From Cymodocea nodosa (taxonomy: Eukaryota > Streptophyta > Magnoliopsida > Alismatales > Cymodoceaceae), in NCBI GenBank assembly GCA_036874045.1, contig CM072345.1, positions 6,411,501 through 6,475,500 of the forward strand: a stretch of 64,000 bases of DNA, read 5' to 3'. Shown here piece by piece: positions 45,655 through 56,677 of the stretch (positions within the stretch are counted from its first letter, which is position 1; every line of letters begins with the position of its first letter). The notes beneath the pieces were generated by a model. The model was not told the origin of the DNA. It did no database searches and worked only from the letters and a program-made list of their open reading frames with translations. A program made the translations under genes and the position numbers.

Positions 45655-45935
45655 GTGACGAACTTCCATGTCAAGAAAGTAAGTGAGATCACCCAAATAT
45701 TTCATGTGAAATTGCTATTGTGGAAGGTATATGATGTGTGAAATTTTAGTTGGAGAGTAGCCAATGATAAGAATGTCATCAACATAGATGAGGAGATGAA
45801 GCATGGTAAAGCCATGGCAATGAACAAATACTCCTCTCACTTTAAGGATGAAAATGCTCAAATGGTACATAGGTTGAGGTTAATATAGAATTTTTGTGAA
45901 TTGGTCAAGATAGTGCCACTTTGTATAATATATGG
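45655..45935 (-). pseudogene. copia reverse transcriptase fragment
   Basis: The minus strand reads HLLIYVDDILIIGYS with the catalytic YVDD at 45775-45786, then HMKYLGDLTYFLDMEVRH. This is the palm region of copia RT. It lies upstream of the gag/primer site when read on the minus strand, which is not the normal gene order. It therefore belongs to another copy or to a rearranged element. About 95 codons remain, with one or more stops. Confidence 0.8.
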
Positions 45936-45938
45936 TAA

Positions 45939-46440
45939 GTGAAAACCAAGTTATTCTATGGTTTCATTATTACTAGAATTCTTACATTTCTTAAAGTAGA
46001 TCTTACTTGTCAAGATGGGATAGATGTGAGAAACAAACCATTGGATATAAAAACCATCTCCATAATGAGAATTGGATTAGCCCAAGGAGAAATCCATGAT
46101 GATGATGAGGATGAAGAAATGGAAGATGTTAAAGATAGCAACCAAGAAGAAAAAGAAGACACATCTATAAAGCTCAACTTACACACATTTTTAGTGGAAG
46201 CGTGGATTTCAAATGAAGAATACTAGGAAAGCTTTGATCAAATTAACAATTGAATTAATCTATTGTCTACCCAACTTTATAATTACATAGCATGATTAGA
46301 TTAGTAGATTAATGAAGTTCAGATTGAAGTGCAAAATTATCATAATACCACGGTGGGATTTATGGAAGAATCCAGCAATTGACTGTGAGAGATTAATGAA
46401 GAAATGAAGAGATACTTTGGGATGTACCTTCCCCCTCCTT
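45939..46440 (+). pseudogene. third accessory ORF copy, C-terminal half
   Basis: It begins with KLFYGFIITRILTFLKVDLT and KPLDIKTISIMRIG. These match the KLFYGDVVCRLLASQLNL block of copia-2 and the usual LPYG-LITRIL block of the putative plant transposon-protein domain. An acidic run (DDDEDEEMEDV) and a helical tail follow past a TAG at 46224-46226, ending with PPP near 46430. The N-terminal half is missing. The ATG at 45939 is simply the first one available and not a natural start. Confidence 0.6.
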
Positions 46441-46639
46441 ATTAGATTACTTATCTTTGGTATTAAATTTAATATACTACAAGTGTTGTGTAGTAAAACT
46501 TTTTGTTTTGGTGTTATGTGATTATTTTATGCTTGAATGTACATATATATTTGATGACATAGGTGATGTGCTTGAATAACATATTTCATTTGTTACGATA
46601 CTATCTTAATGAAATGTAAGATATATATATTAGTGCTAT
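46441..46639. other. AT-rich flank of the accessory ORF copy
   Basis: Probably the 3' untranslated part of the same element. Nothing specific is seen. Confidence 0.3.
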
Positions 46640-47916
46640 TGTAGGATCATTGTATCACAAGAAGGGGGGATGAATTGTGTCTTTAGTAATTAAAATTACC
46701 AACGTATAAAACAAAAGCACAAAACACTCATAAATAAAATTCTATTCTTTATAAACTTTAAAGAAAGAATTTACAATATCTTTTCAGCTCAATTCCTTTC
46801 TTGACAGTTTTGACATAGTAATGTCCGATATACAATTCAAATAGAAAATAAAGTCCTTATTCAAAACTAATTTCAAATTGTATAAAACCTGATCTTTATG
46901 CACGTAGCTCATTTCCTTCTTTTTGTTTAGTTTCTGTATCTCTTCTTCTCCAGTTGTCGAATTTCTAGACTTCTTGCATTTGCAGCTCCTTTTTTGAAAT
47001 TACTTGGAATTTCAAACTTCTTCTGATATTGGAGAATTTTTCTAGATATGAATATTCAGACTTGATTTTTCAGTTTGGGATTCTAATTGAATATTCAGAC
47101 TTGATTTTTAAGATTGGGATCCTCATTATAATGTAGCTCGTACTCTCTATTAGTAGTCGAATTCTGACTTCACGTTCAGCATGTTCATCCACTTAATCCA
47201 TAATCCACGTACTAATTTCAAATTCAAATTATCCACGATTTCCACTATCTTTTTGAATTTCCATTATGTCCACTATCATTTTGAAATTTCCACTTTCTCC
47301 ACTATTATTTTGAATTTCCACGATTTCCACTCGTAGATTCACTGAAACTTTATCTTCTTCGAGATTTGTAGAATATTTTCTAAGTCTTCGTTTTAGTCGA
47401 ACACTTATCATTTAAGTTTTGTAAAAATTCAAACACTTATCTATAACTCTTCAAGTTTTTGCACCTGTAAAACATGTGACTGAACAAGGAAAACTTATCT
47501 GTTCGTTAGTCATTTTATAAAACTCGAATAGTTATTTATCCATGCATATAAAAACTTAAACAGTTATCTAACTCTTCGATTTTCATTACCGAACGTACAT
47601 GTAAAACACGTGACAACTTAAAACATTAAAAACACATGTGCAGGTAACTTAACTATACAAGTTTTTAATATAACTCTTCGACTAAATCGAAATGTTAACT
47701 ATCCGAAAGTTTAACTATCCAAAATTCTAACTATCTGAAAATTTTAATTATCTGCAAACTTTAAGTAATTCGAAAGTTAACTATCCGAAATTTTAAATGA
47801 AACTTTCCGATAACTTGTCAACATTTAATTACATGACTATTATACCTAGAAAATATTATTTAGACTTATTTATAAACTTTAATAAATCATTTATCATCAA
47901 AACAAAATTCCTAACA
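46640..47916 (-). mobile_element. copia-3 solo LTR (third copy)
   Basis: It is 1277 bp from TGTAGGATCATTG to CCTAACA on the plus strand. The flanks GCTAT (46635-46639) and ACTAT (47917-47921) match in four of five bases. It carries TAACTATCCG at 47696-47705 and further copies to 47800. Short minus ORFs are not conserved. Confidence 0.85.
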
Positions 47917-48806
47917 ACTATGAATCTAGGGGTGTACTTTGTATCAATTAAATTGGAAGAGTCACAAAAGTTATTTCTATAATTTCATATATGTTTAAGA
48001 AAAACCTATCTTTATCTTTTAATAATGACAAAATTGTAAAGAGAAATAAGAGTTATAAAACTATTATTATTATTTTAAATTCTTATTATCAAGTTTTGTT
48101 ATCATTAAAATGAAAAAGATTGTTAGGAAAATCATTCTTAATTATTTTTTTATGACAAAAAATTTAATGATAAATATGAAATTATTTACATATATTAAGT
48201 TGATTATAAGGAATGAATCTTATAATCAATGAAAGGTAAACAAGTATCAAGCAAGGTGGATAATCAAAGAAAATCATCAAGAAAAATCAATAAATGAAGA
48301 TTAAGCGAAGGACTCTAGATAATATACTTTATGTTATCTATAACTCATTGTAATATCATTTATGTAATACAACTTATTAAGTCCTTTGGCTTAGCAAGTT
48401 TTTTTTAGAAAAGGTATGTTATATCGGAAACGATAATTATCATAACATTAAAGAGAATGAATCACGCTTAAATAAAAAAATGTGAAAATTTTCTTTTTAT
48501 AATATTATAATGTTGGTATCTATTAAAAAAGGTATAATAGCAAAAAATAGAGTATAATCAAAGTTTTACAAATAAAATTTACAACAAAAAAGTATAAAAT
48601 TCATTACAATCTAATTCCAATCAGAATTAGATGAGATGTAAATCACATATTCTATTTTATTTACAAAAATTCTGCTACAACGACAAGGAGTTAATTTTGG
48701 ACCTAATATTTATTTTCTTTTTTTCTTTTCTTTTTTCTTTCTTCTTTTCTTCTTCCCCTCTCCTTCCTCTTCTTTTTCATCCCAACACTTCTGATGAGCT
48801 TGTTAA
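47917..48806. other. AT-rich DNA with a possible copia LTR start
   Basis: At about 48106-48135 AAAATGAAAAAGAT precedes TGTTAGGAAAATCATTCTT, laid out like a polypurine tract and copia LTR start. No end or second copy was found, apart from the similar short stretch at 13594-13634. A pyrimidine-rich run lies at 48710-48780. The 74-codon ORF over it is low complexity. Confidence 0.35.
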
Positions 48807-49103
48807 TAGAGGTGTCAATTGGGTCGAGACATTGCAGGCCAACTCAATTTTTTAAATCAGACTAGGTTAGACTACAATATATTAAAACATTGACCTACAA
48901 GTCAGGCTAACTTGCAAGCCGATTTGGGTTGGGCTGGGCTAACCCATGGGCCAATTTGGGTCAAGCCCAAGTTGGCCTACGAGCCAATTCAGGCCAAGCT
49001 TTGTAAGTCGATAAGTTCGTGTACGTTAAACAAACGTAAAATAACATTCATTTTTCAACTTTTTTTATGAACGTTGAAATCAACAAAAAATAAAAAATAG
49101 AAT

Positions 49104-49704
49104 ATGATACATTTCTTATATACATTAAGTGCTTGTTTAGATCCTAAGACTAAAGTAAAAGTTGTTAAAAAATTAATAAATATAATACAAACTTGTTTAA
49201 GCGTAGAACTTAATATAAAAATTAAAAATGTAGAACAAAATTTAAATAATATGTTTGATATGTATGTTACAAAATATGGAACACAAAAAATACAAAATAT
49301 GTTATACTTTTCACAACCATCATCATCATCAATAATTAATTATAATATATTTGATGATGAACATAGTGATTTATCGTAACAAATAGGAAAGAATTAAATA
49401 ATTTTAATCATATCTATTTAATAAGAGATAATCCTAATTTTCTAGATTTTGATGTAGTAAATTAAAAGAAAACACAAAAATGCACATTTCTTATTTTATT
49501 ATTAATGATAAAAGATTTACTAACAATTCTAACTTCTATAGCATGTGAATAGTCATTTAGTATTAGTGATAGAAGAGTAAGATTAAAAGATAATATTTTA
49601 GAAGTATTAATGTATGTTAAAGACTAAGAGTTTACTTGTATTCGTGGACAACAATAGAAAGATGACTTCATCAATGAATTTGTAAATTTAAATGTTTAAA
49701 TATA
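49104..49704 (+). pseudogene. hAT transposase C-terminus, broken
   Basis: The first part (49104-49379) reads FLYTLSACLDPKTKVKVVKK and later KYGTQKIQNMLYF, like the region before the dimerisation domain. After a stop and frame breaks comes LTILTSIACE, a stop, SFSISDRRVRLKDNILEVLM, the hATC dimerisation signature (usually ...SxASExxFSxxxR...L). The N-terminal zinc finger and the DDE part are missing. AT-rich codon use matches the element. Confidence 0.8.
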
Positions 49705-49993
49705 ATTATATAAATTAAATGTAAAAATATTTGATGTAATTACAAAAATGATGTAATTTTAATTTAAATTTAGAAATAAAATAATTATTTTAACTTTATG
49801 ACTTGTGTTTGAATGTATTGATGAATGGTTCATTTATGATGTCTTGATATTGATGTTAATGTGATGAATAATGATTTATGAATGATGACTTATATGTGAT
49901 GTTCATGTATTTATAAATAAAATAATGTGTTTGAATGATGAATTGATTATCGAAAATGTTGTAAATTTTTTATTTTAATTTAAAATCAAAAAA

Positions 49994-50625
49994 ATAAATA
50001 TAAAAATTCAAAAACTTTGATTAGACCAAAGTTAAGATTTGATCAAACTAAAGGCAAAATAAAGAAAATAAAAAACTTTTGTTGGATTGAAGCTTATCTT
50101 CGATTAGATTGAAGGAAAAAATAATAAATTTAAAAAGTTTCAGTTGAATTGAAGTTTATCTTCAGTCAAATCAAAAGAAAAAATAATAAATTTAAAAAAC
50201 TTCATTCAAAATGAAGTTTATCTTTAGTTTAACCAAAGAGAAATGTTAGTTAGATCGAAAGAAAAAATAAAAAACTTTGGTCAATTAGATTGAAGAAAAA
50301 TAATAATAATAAAATGTTAAAAAAAATCAAAAACTTCAATCAAACCAAAAAATAATAATAATAAAATATTTAAAAAATCAAAAACTTCAGTCAAACTAAA
50401 GTTGAGCTTTGGTTAGATCAAAAAGGAAAATAAAAAAATAAAAATTTTGGTTGAACTAAAGTAAAATACATTTATATCGTTAAAAAAATAAAAAACTAAA
50501 AAAAATTAATCAAACCAAAGTTGACCTTCGATTAAATTGAAGAAAAAAATAAAAAATTATAAAAGTGAACTGAGACAGATTGTCTTGAAAAAATTTTAAA
50601 TTAGACCAAATTATTTTAAAAAAAT
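49994..50625 (+). repeat. about 60-bp tandem repeats with inverted-repeat core
   Basis: About nine or ten diverged units of roughly 55-70 bp. Each has an AAAAACTT(C/T)-start, a GGTT(N)AAC-like centre, a CTTCGATTNNATTGAAG-like inverted repeat and an A-rich spacer (AAAAAATAATAAATTT). It lies between the transposase remnant and the right terminal repeat, where hAT elements often hold transposase-binding repeats. Later units are shorter. Confidence 0.7.
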
Positions 50626-50697
50626 TAAAAAAAATTTCAACCTAACCCATATCCCAAATGGGTTAATACTTTTTGGACTGACTCATTGACATCTCTA

Positions 50698-52672
50698 ATC
50701 ATCGGATTCTCCACAAGTTGACGATCTCGAATCAATATACTATTTTTTTCACAAAATGTCAAGTCATTTAGAAGACACCCTTTTACTTGAAGTTTATAAA
50801 TCCATTTGATCGTTAAAGACAATAGCATGGTGATGATTAAAACGACATATTCATTTAGTAGCTGTCGCAAAAAGTTTCCAGTCATTACACATACTCCTAT
50901 GCCACCATGCCAATATATACGTCATTATTGGTTAGGAATTTCAATAAGCAATCATCTCATTTACTCTTAAGTAAACACTCTCATCCATAAGAGTAAAACC
51001 CTCGCTTCCTCACCTTGTAACATAGCATTCATTGAAGTTCAATTGCATACATTGAACTTGACAAAAGGGACATAGTGCTTTAATGTCCATAAGTAATTAA
51101 GAAACCTAACTTATTGAGTTGTGGTGAAATCTTTTGAGGTTATAAAAAGATAAGACTTCTCAAATTTGTCATAGTAATGATAGGGTGTTTACTTGTTAAT
51201 AATACCAAATTAGTGTAAAACTCAAGAAAGAGACAAAGAGTTGATGTAGCTTAGGTTGTAAATTAATTACAATAAATTTCCTTGTACGTTTCTCATTATG
51301 TCTTATCTCTTCACCTACGTTAGATCACTACAATTATAAATAGTGTTTGATCTTTGAATATCATTACATGCTTGTAACAGTACTAGATTAGTATAAGAGT
51401 CAAACATTAGAAAGAGGATTCTGCTATTTCTTGTAACAATTAGGTAGCTTTCAAAATTTTTTATTTTTTATTTTTATTTTAATTGAAAAGGGTTTTTTGA
51501 GTTATGATTGATAAATTGTAAGTCGTAGGTGATAAGTTACAATTACAATTTCTTTCAAAATTTTCCACAACTTTAACTATTTTTCACAATTGCATGAAAG
51601 ACAACCAAAATTTGTCGATAAATTTGGAAAAAAAAAGTTATGACTGCAAATTACCACTTATAATTTACAACTAAAAAATAACATTTCTTTAACTAAAATG
51701 AAGCTGTTTAGCTAACGGATAACGACCCAAGAGAATTTGCGTAAACACTGGAACCATCGGATACTCTTGTTTATAGGGTAATTGGATTCGGCTATTATTA
51801 TTATTATTGGATGTATTAATCTATATTATTGGAGCTTGACTAGAAAATCTCCGGTATTTAATGAATTGACCAGTGAATTTTATAGTGTGACATGGACAAG
51901 TTGACGGTTGATGGATATTTAATTATATGATTGCGCATGTCGGTCATTGTCAGGTGAACATGCGGATTTTTCTTCCCAAACAGACCAATAGATCAACAGA
52001 ACAAACTAATCGAAAGATCTTCGTCAAATCATCGTACTTAACGTAATAAATTTGATTAAAAAGTTCAAGAGACGAAGACAGCTGTGAACGTCAACAGCAT
52101 AACTTATTAATAATATCGAATGGCTGCAATTCAAAATTAGTTAGATGAAAATTTATTCAAAGCTATTTGAATTATCTTTTATTAAATCTTGTATCCTATG
52201 TAATAAAATAGATATCTAGACGGTTATAATTTAAAATTTGTTAGATGAACATTTATTTAAAATTGGTTGAATTTTCGTTATTAAATCATATATCCTATAT
52301 GGCAAAATGGATAACCCTGCAATTGAATTTACCATAAATGTAAACAATGATATTTTTCTGAAAAATTACTGGTGAAATCTCTCTTTACACCTAGCCAAAT
52401 ATACTTCTCGAAAGAAACAATCTTTTTGAAAATTTATTTTAAATTATATTTTACCAAAAATACTAAGAGGAAAAGCACATCTCTTATACGTACAAAGTGT
52501 CTATATATACATAGATATAGGTACTTAACGATTAAATGAAGATTATAAAAAAGAAAAAATAATAATGATAAGAATACGATTGATTTTGACTACCTATTAT
52601 TAATAATAGACGTAGACATCATCAATATTTTTCATTTACTTTTTTTATGTCATAAAATCCACGATACAGAGG
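50698..52672. other. unclassified AT-rich DNA
   Basis: No retroelement motifs were recognised and no ORF convinces. It includes a TTATTATTATTATT run at about 51795, a two-copy tandem repeat at 52115-52320, and a TATATATACATAGATATAG stretch at 52501 that could act as a TATA region for the small ORF at 52673. It could be low-copy host DNA. Confidence 0.4.
52115..52320. repeat. two tandem ~95-bp units
   Basis: The segments 52120-52215 and 52217-52318 share AATTNAAAATT.GTTAGATGAA.ATTTATT, TTGAATT and ATTAAATC.T.TATCCTAT in the same order, with moderate divergence. Confidence 0.6.
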
Positions 52673-52786
52673 ATGATCAAAATGTGGTGGACCGGAGCAG
52701 AGAAGCTCGTCGGACGAGGAGAGGTGGAGTCCACGGCGGAGCTGCTTGGCTCCGCCACCACAGCATGGCAGGAGCGGTGGAGATGA
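52673..52786 (+). CDS. hypothetical 37-residue ORF, GC-richer than its surroundings
   Basis: The frame opens with ATG at 52673 (MIKMWWTGAEKLVGRGEVES) and ends TGA at 52784-52786. Codons such as CTC, GTC, GCG and CTG contrast with the AT-rich neighbourhood. The composition (W, G, A, E, L) looks protein-like. I do not recognise the family. It could be a tiny gene, an exon of a split or truncated host gene, or a chance frame antisense to a minus-strand transcript starting near 52830. The minus-strand ORFs overlapping it are alternatives. Confidence 0.3.
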   Translation: MIKMWWTGAEKLVGRGEVESTAELLGSATTAWQERWR

Positions 52787-52799
52787 CTCAGACGTGGAA

Positions 52800-52912
52800 G
52801 GGAAAAAGAAAGAAAAAACCCTACTCCAGTTGAGAACAAGAGAATACGTAGCGGATCTAGTTGGGCCATGAACGGCAAGTAAGAAGCCCAATTAGGCCCA
52901 TAAAATGAATTA
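52800..52912 (-). promoter_or_regulatory. possible host promoter, minus strand
   Basis: Read on the minus strand, ATGGGCC (52898-52904), TTGGGC and ATGGCCC (52862-52868), then AGTAGGGTTTTTTC (52811-52824), then a CTTTCTTTTTCCCTTCC leader. TGGGCC-type site II elements upstream of a telo-box (AGGGTTT) and a pyrimidine-rich leader are typical of plant housekeeping promoters. The minus-strand frames downstream (52622-52891) are not recognisable proteins, so this may be a promoter fragment. Confidence 0.4.
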
Positions 52913-53375
52913 ATTCTTCACTTGTGTGGTCATCATAACTTTGAGGCAAAAAGAAGACTCCACATTTTGACGAAGAGGATAATGACATAACTTCAACATG
53001 TTTAGTTCGTTTATGCAAACTAGACTGTGAGTAAGACATAGAGCAAAGACATTACGACATATTAATAATAAGATTCCAATAGTTTCGCAATGTAATTCTT
53101 TTAGTAGTGATTGAAGCTAACAAATTTTAGCAGTTGTGCGTGCAAGATTTCTGTTTGTTGGAGTAATTCTATGATTGTCGAGCACTCGTAGCAACAACAA
53201 TGTTTGTTCATCAAGAAGACAAATTTCTTCAACTACTAAGTAAGGCATGAAGTTCTTCAAATGTGATATTGTTTTGATGAGCCCTAGTAGAAGATGCTAA
53301 GGGTCCATATTTAGATGATTATCCATTTGAAAGGCAAACGATTAAATCAATATTAGACAATGGAGACCGGCCTAT
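52913..53375. other. unclassified DNA
   Basis: No gene or element signature seen; base composition is near the local average. Confidence 0.3.
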
Positions 53376-53580
53376 CACAAGTAGAATCAAGCGTGCAACC
53401 TTCGATGGGTTAACGTAAGTTACCAGAAATTATACGTTAGACAATAGAAGCTTAGCGTCATTCAATGGAAACTTACGCACAGTAGCCTTCAGTAGGTTAA
53501 TGTAAGTCACTGGAAACTCTAAGTAGTCGACTGAGACTTTGCAACCCTAGGACGGACAGTTAGCCCGAACTCTCCGAAGG
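53376..53580. repeat. diverged GGGTTAACGTAAGTTACC-type repeats
   Basis: There are two approximate copies: TTCGATGGGTTAACGTAAGTT (53402-53422) and TTCAGTAGGTTAATGTAAGTC (53488-53508), each followed by ACCAGAAA/ACTGGAAA. More AGTTA/TAACT-type pieces run to AACTCTCCGAAGG at 53579. It resembles the LTR hairpin motifs but lies outside any recognised LTR. Confidence 0.5.
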
Positions 53581-53808
53581 AAATGAATGAAATCACAACC
53601 ACATTCCATTCTCAATTCAAAATTGCAAGTAAACTGCATCAATCCAGATTCAACAAATTAAACAATACTGCGTAGATTAAAAAGGGAACAAAACTTGAAA
53701 TGAAAGTGTTAGCTATTTACAAAGATTCACGACGTTCTTCTCAAAAGTAAAACAAACACAAACAAAAAAAAACTACAGAGACCAATACGAGTCAATGATA
53801 AAACATAT

Positions 53809-54063
53809 CTATAAAATACTGTCCCTCAAAGAAAAATGAAAAAGAGGAATGACAATTAATCTCATGAGTTGCAAGTTGGGCCTCCACCCTTCTAGCGCAA
53901 TGATCACACCGACTCTCCGATCCTCCCAAGCGTCACCATGCACTCCAAACGCGTCGAGGCCATGAGCCTTGGCCTTGCTATCCTTGAAGGAGGCAGAAGA
54001 TGGTATGCGTGGTCGGTAGTGATGAGGGGCAGGGTCTAGAGAGAGGGTGGGAGTGGCTGCCAT
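53809..54063 (-). CDS. hypothetical ORF, GC-richer
   Basis: From the inner ATG at 54063 it reads MAATPTLSLDPAPHHYRPRI and continues KDSKAKAHGLDAFGVHGDAW, ending at 53809 (85 codons). An upstream ATG at 54105 adds 14 residues; MAATP is preferred by composition. The 53880-54060 core is GC-rich compared with its AT-rich flanks, which suggests a real or captured gene piece. I do not recognise the family and see no domain. It could be an exon fragment. Confidence 0.3.
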   Translation of the reverse strand: MAATPTLSLDPAPHHYRPRIPSSASFKDSKAKAHGLDAFGVHGDAWEDRRVGVIIALEGWRPNLQLMRLIVIPLFHFSLRDSIL

Positions 54064-54660
54064 CCTTCCTTTAAAGTAAATCACATCATCAAATTGATAA
54101 TTCAATGTACATCCAATGACTCACTTTTTTTTTCATCTCCTTCGATCAAAATAAAACCTGTTGCCACACGCTAACAAAAATGCTAAAAGCATGTGCACTA
54201 CATAAATCTTAAAAACAAAGCACCATAAAAAGATGTAACGTAACATGTACATACACAACCACATCTAATAGTTAAATATGTGAAATGCTAATAGAATGCA
54301 ATATACACGTGTAGCATAAAACATGATTTCATTTCTTAATAATATTGGTATATAAATGCATAATGAAATCAAACTATAAAACTAAACCGAAATAGGAAAT
54401 TAAGCACAAAATCATCTAAATAACTAAAATATACGAAACATTAACCATTGATTAACCTATAAAAATATGTACTTTCTAATGTTGAGCAAATTCTCCCTAC
54501 CTATTCTTTATTAGTCCCTTAGCAAAGCATAGTATTAAATTAAAACTTAAAAGTGTTAGGAAATTTCATGAATATCAATATATAGTAAAAATATATCATC
54601 ATTCCATGCTCCTCAAGTTGCAAAAAGACTACGATGATTAATTAGAGTTGATCTTTTAGA
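54064..54660 (-). other. AT-rich DNA with a degraded gypsy 3' end
   Basis: On the minus strand about 54540-54480 reads TTTGCTAAGGGACTAATAAA, AGGTAGGGAGAA and then TTAGAAAGTACATATT. This is a weak match to the gypsy-A sequence before and at its LTR start. If so, LTR remains run toward lower coordinates, with an ACACGTG at 54305. Too diverged for firm limits. Confidence 0.35.
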
Positions 54661-55208
54661 TGTTTGATTGTTTAAATTAAATTTGTTGTAAGTGTACAGT
54701 AATTATGTAAGTACGGATCTTATCCTTAAAGAGACAAACTTCCTAATTAAGATTTAAACAACTAATTTAAATTTAATTTGTAATTTTACTAAATTAATAA
54801 CTATAATAAATATCTTAGATAAACTTATCATGCGTGCAATTTCCACCTACTTTTTATTATGTACTATTTTACAAATTAAAACTAGTTCTATTGAGATGAT
54901 TATATTTTCCTTGTACTTTTCTTGTGATTTAATAGAAAACGTATACTATCGACACATTCACACAATCACAATGATTTAACATATACACGATGAAACTTAT
55001 AAAAGGTTTAATGATTCTCTCTTAAAGATTCCACCTCTAAGTCTTAACTATACATTAGAGAATTTTATCCATTAGGGCCTAAGGGTTTGTACACAACATA
55101 TAAATAAACAAAACAAAAACACAAAACACAAATCACAAATCACTATTGTAGTAACTACAATATCCCCAAGCACAAACCATAACTTATCATAAAAATATTT
55201 TTTGAACA
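54661..55208 (-). mobile_element. gypsy-F LTR (0.55 kb), minus strand
   Basis: On the minus strand it starts TGTTCAAAAAATATT (55208) after a purine tract and ends ...CAAACA (54661). It carries a U5 module at 54690-54750. The tract (complement of 55209-55227, GGTATAGGGGGGAGGTAAA) and CATTGAGGACAATG (complement of 55238-55251) just upstream are the standard end of Athila/Tat-type internal regions. Confidence 0.65.
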
Positions 55209-55227
55209 TTTACCTCCCCCCTATACC
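55209..55227 (-). other. gypsy-F polypurine tract
   Basis: On the minus strand GGTATAGGGGGGAGGTAAA directly precedes the LTR start at 55208. CATTGAGGACAATG lies 10 bases upstream, as in many plant Athila/Tat elements. Confidence 0.7.
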
Positions 55228-55647
55228 TACAATTTACATTGTCCTCAATGTAATGAAAGAAACATAACATACCATAAAATAATGCAAGTATTTGGAGGCA
55301 ACCTTGGACTCATAGATATGACACTTGATCTTCCAATGCTATGTACCTATATCTTATAGAATCCACTTTGCAATTCATATGGTAATAATTATAATATGTG
55401 AAATTTTCAAGATATACTCCTTATAATAGAAGTATGCATATAACATTTTAATATTAAAGAACTATTATTTTCTAGTTACTTATTCTAACATAGCATAAAT
55501 GTGCATGAACACAATTGGAATTACATAACGGCCTTAGCTCATGCTAAACACTTATTTCTTGTTGGATGGGTTGGGTAACCTTGACTTCTTAAATTGGAGA
55601 CAATGTTGGTAGCTCTATAAATTCCATACACTAGATTAGGTTAAGTT
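55228..55647 (-). other. gypsy-F 3' internal DNA
   Basis: Non-coding DNA upstream of the polypurine tract on the minus strand; no ORF and no other match. Confidence 0.4.
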
Positions 55648-55954
55648 TGTTAGGAATTTTGTTTCGATAATGTTTACTAAGTTTAAAAATAAGTCTAAGT
55701 CTTTATCTTAGTCGTATAGTTAGGCATTAACTAATTTTGAAAAGTCATATAGTTATGGTTAGTATTTTGAGTTAGTTGAAGAGTTATATTAAAAACTTGT
55801 ATAGTTATAGTTATTTGCATGTGTATTTTTAATGTCCTATGTTTTCATGTATATTTTATGTGTGTTCGTTGGAGAAAAATTGAAAAGTTAGATAAATATT
55901 TGAGTTTTTATGTATAGATTGGATAACTATTTGAGTTTTACAAATGACTAACGT
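55648..55954 (+). mobile_element. copia-3-like LTR fragment 1
   Basis: It starts TGTTAGGAATTTTGTTTCGATAATG, matching the copia-3 LTR start (complement of 47916), and runs about 300 bp. It stops where a second LTR start appears at 55955. Its motif repeats are worn (TATAGTTA, GAGTTAGTTGAAGAGTTA). Confidence 0.7.
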
Positions 55955-56436
55955 TGTTAGAAATTTTGCTTTCATGGTGAATATTTTTATTAAGTCTATA
56001 AATAAGTCTAAGTATATCAATTGTATAGTTAGACGTTAATGTGTTTTGAGAAGTTATAATTATAGTTAATGTTTTGAGTTAGTCAAAGAGTTATGTTAAA
56101 AACTCATATAGTTAAATTATTTGCACATGTGTTTTTAAAGTTTTAAGTTTTTCACGTATTTTTTATGTGCACTTGGTAAAGAAAAGTCAACAAGTTAAAT
56201 AACTGTTTGGGTTTTTATGCATAGATAGAAAATTGTTCGAGTTTTATAAAGTGACTAATGAAAAGTTAAGTTTGTTCGTTTTAGTTACATGTTTTGTAAG
56301 TGGAAAACTTGAAGGGTTACAAATAAATGTTAAAGTTTTTACAGGTCTTAAAGGTCGACTAAAGTGGTGACTTAGAAGATATATTCTACAGTTTTTTAGA
56401 AAGAATATTTTCAATTATTCTACAAAATGGAGATTG
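55955..56436 (+). mobile_element. copia-3-like LTR fragment 2
   Basis: It starts TGTTAGAAATTTTGC and repeats the order of fragment 1. It then extends farther, to the ATTCTACAAAAT..GATTGTGGAAATT part, where it joins the gypsy accessory ORF at about 56437. It is in tandem with fragment 1; the end of the LTR is missing. Confidence 0.7.
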
Positions 56437-56677
56437 TGGAAATTATTCTTTCCCTATTAACAATAGTTTCAGATACCACTCTTATTCTGGTTTCTAAAAT
56501 ACTTGGCGTTCTTACATTTAAATCTACTATTCTCTAAGTAAAATGGAAAATATCTTCTTCTACCTATTGCAACTCCTTTTCTCGAGTTGTATTCTAGACC
56601 TTCTTCAGCAAATGCTAATATTCCAATTTCTTGAGGAACTCTGTAATGTCAATCTCATCCCACCAGTTTTGTGTCAT
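56437..56677 (-). pseudogene. accessory ORF N-terminus
   Basis: ATG at 56677 (minus) reads MTQNWWDEIDITEFLKKLEY, then a stop; more aligned blocks follow (DIFHFT, IVDLNVRTPSILETRI). It aligns with 21801-22020, where TGG is TAG at the second Trp. It shows the natural start of this ORF. The copia-3 fragment cuts it at 56437. Confidence 0.7.

Larger units (their letters stand above)
48807..50697 (+). mobile_element. hAT DNA transposon remnant (Ac-like)
   Basis: The left end TAGAGGTGTCAATTGGGTCG and the right end (complement TAGAGATGTCAATGAGTCAG) form imperfect terminal inverted repeats. Left of the coding part is the GGGCTGGGCTAACCC-type subterminal sequence common in hAT elements. Inside are the C-terminal transposase and a repeat array. 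No clear 8-bp target duplication was found, so the ends may be eroded. Confidence 0.72.

Noticed and set aside
48710..48855. Phe/Ser-rich plus ORF
   Set aside because: Pyrimidine-run translation with no domain.
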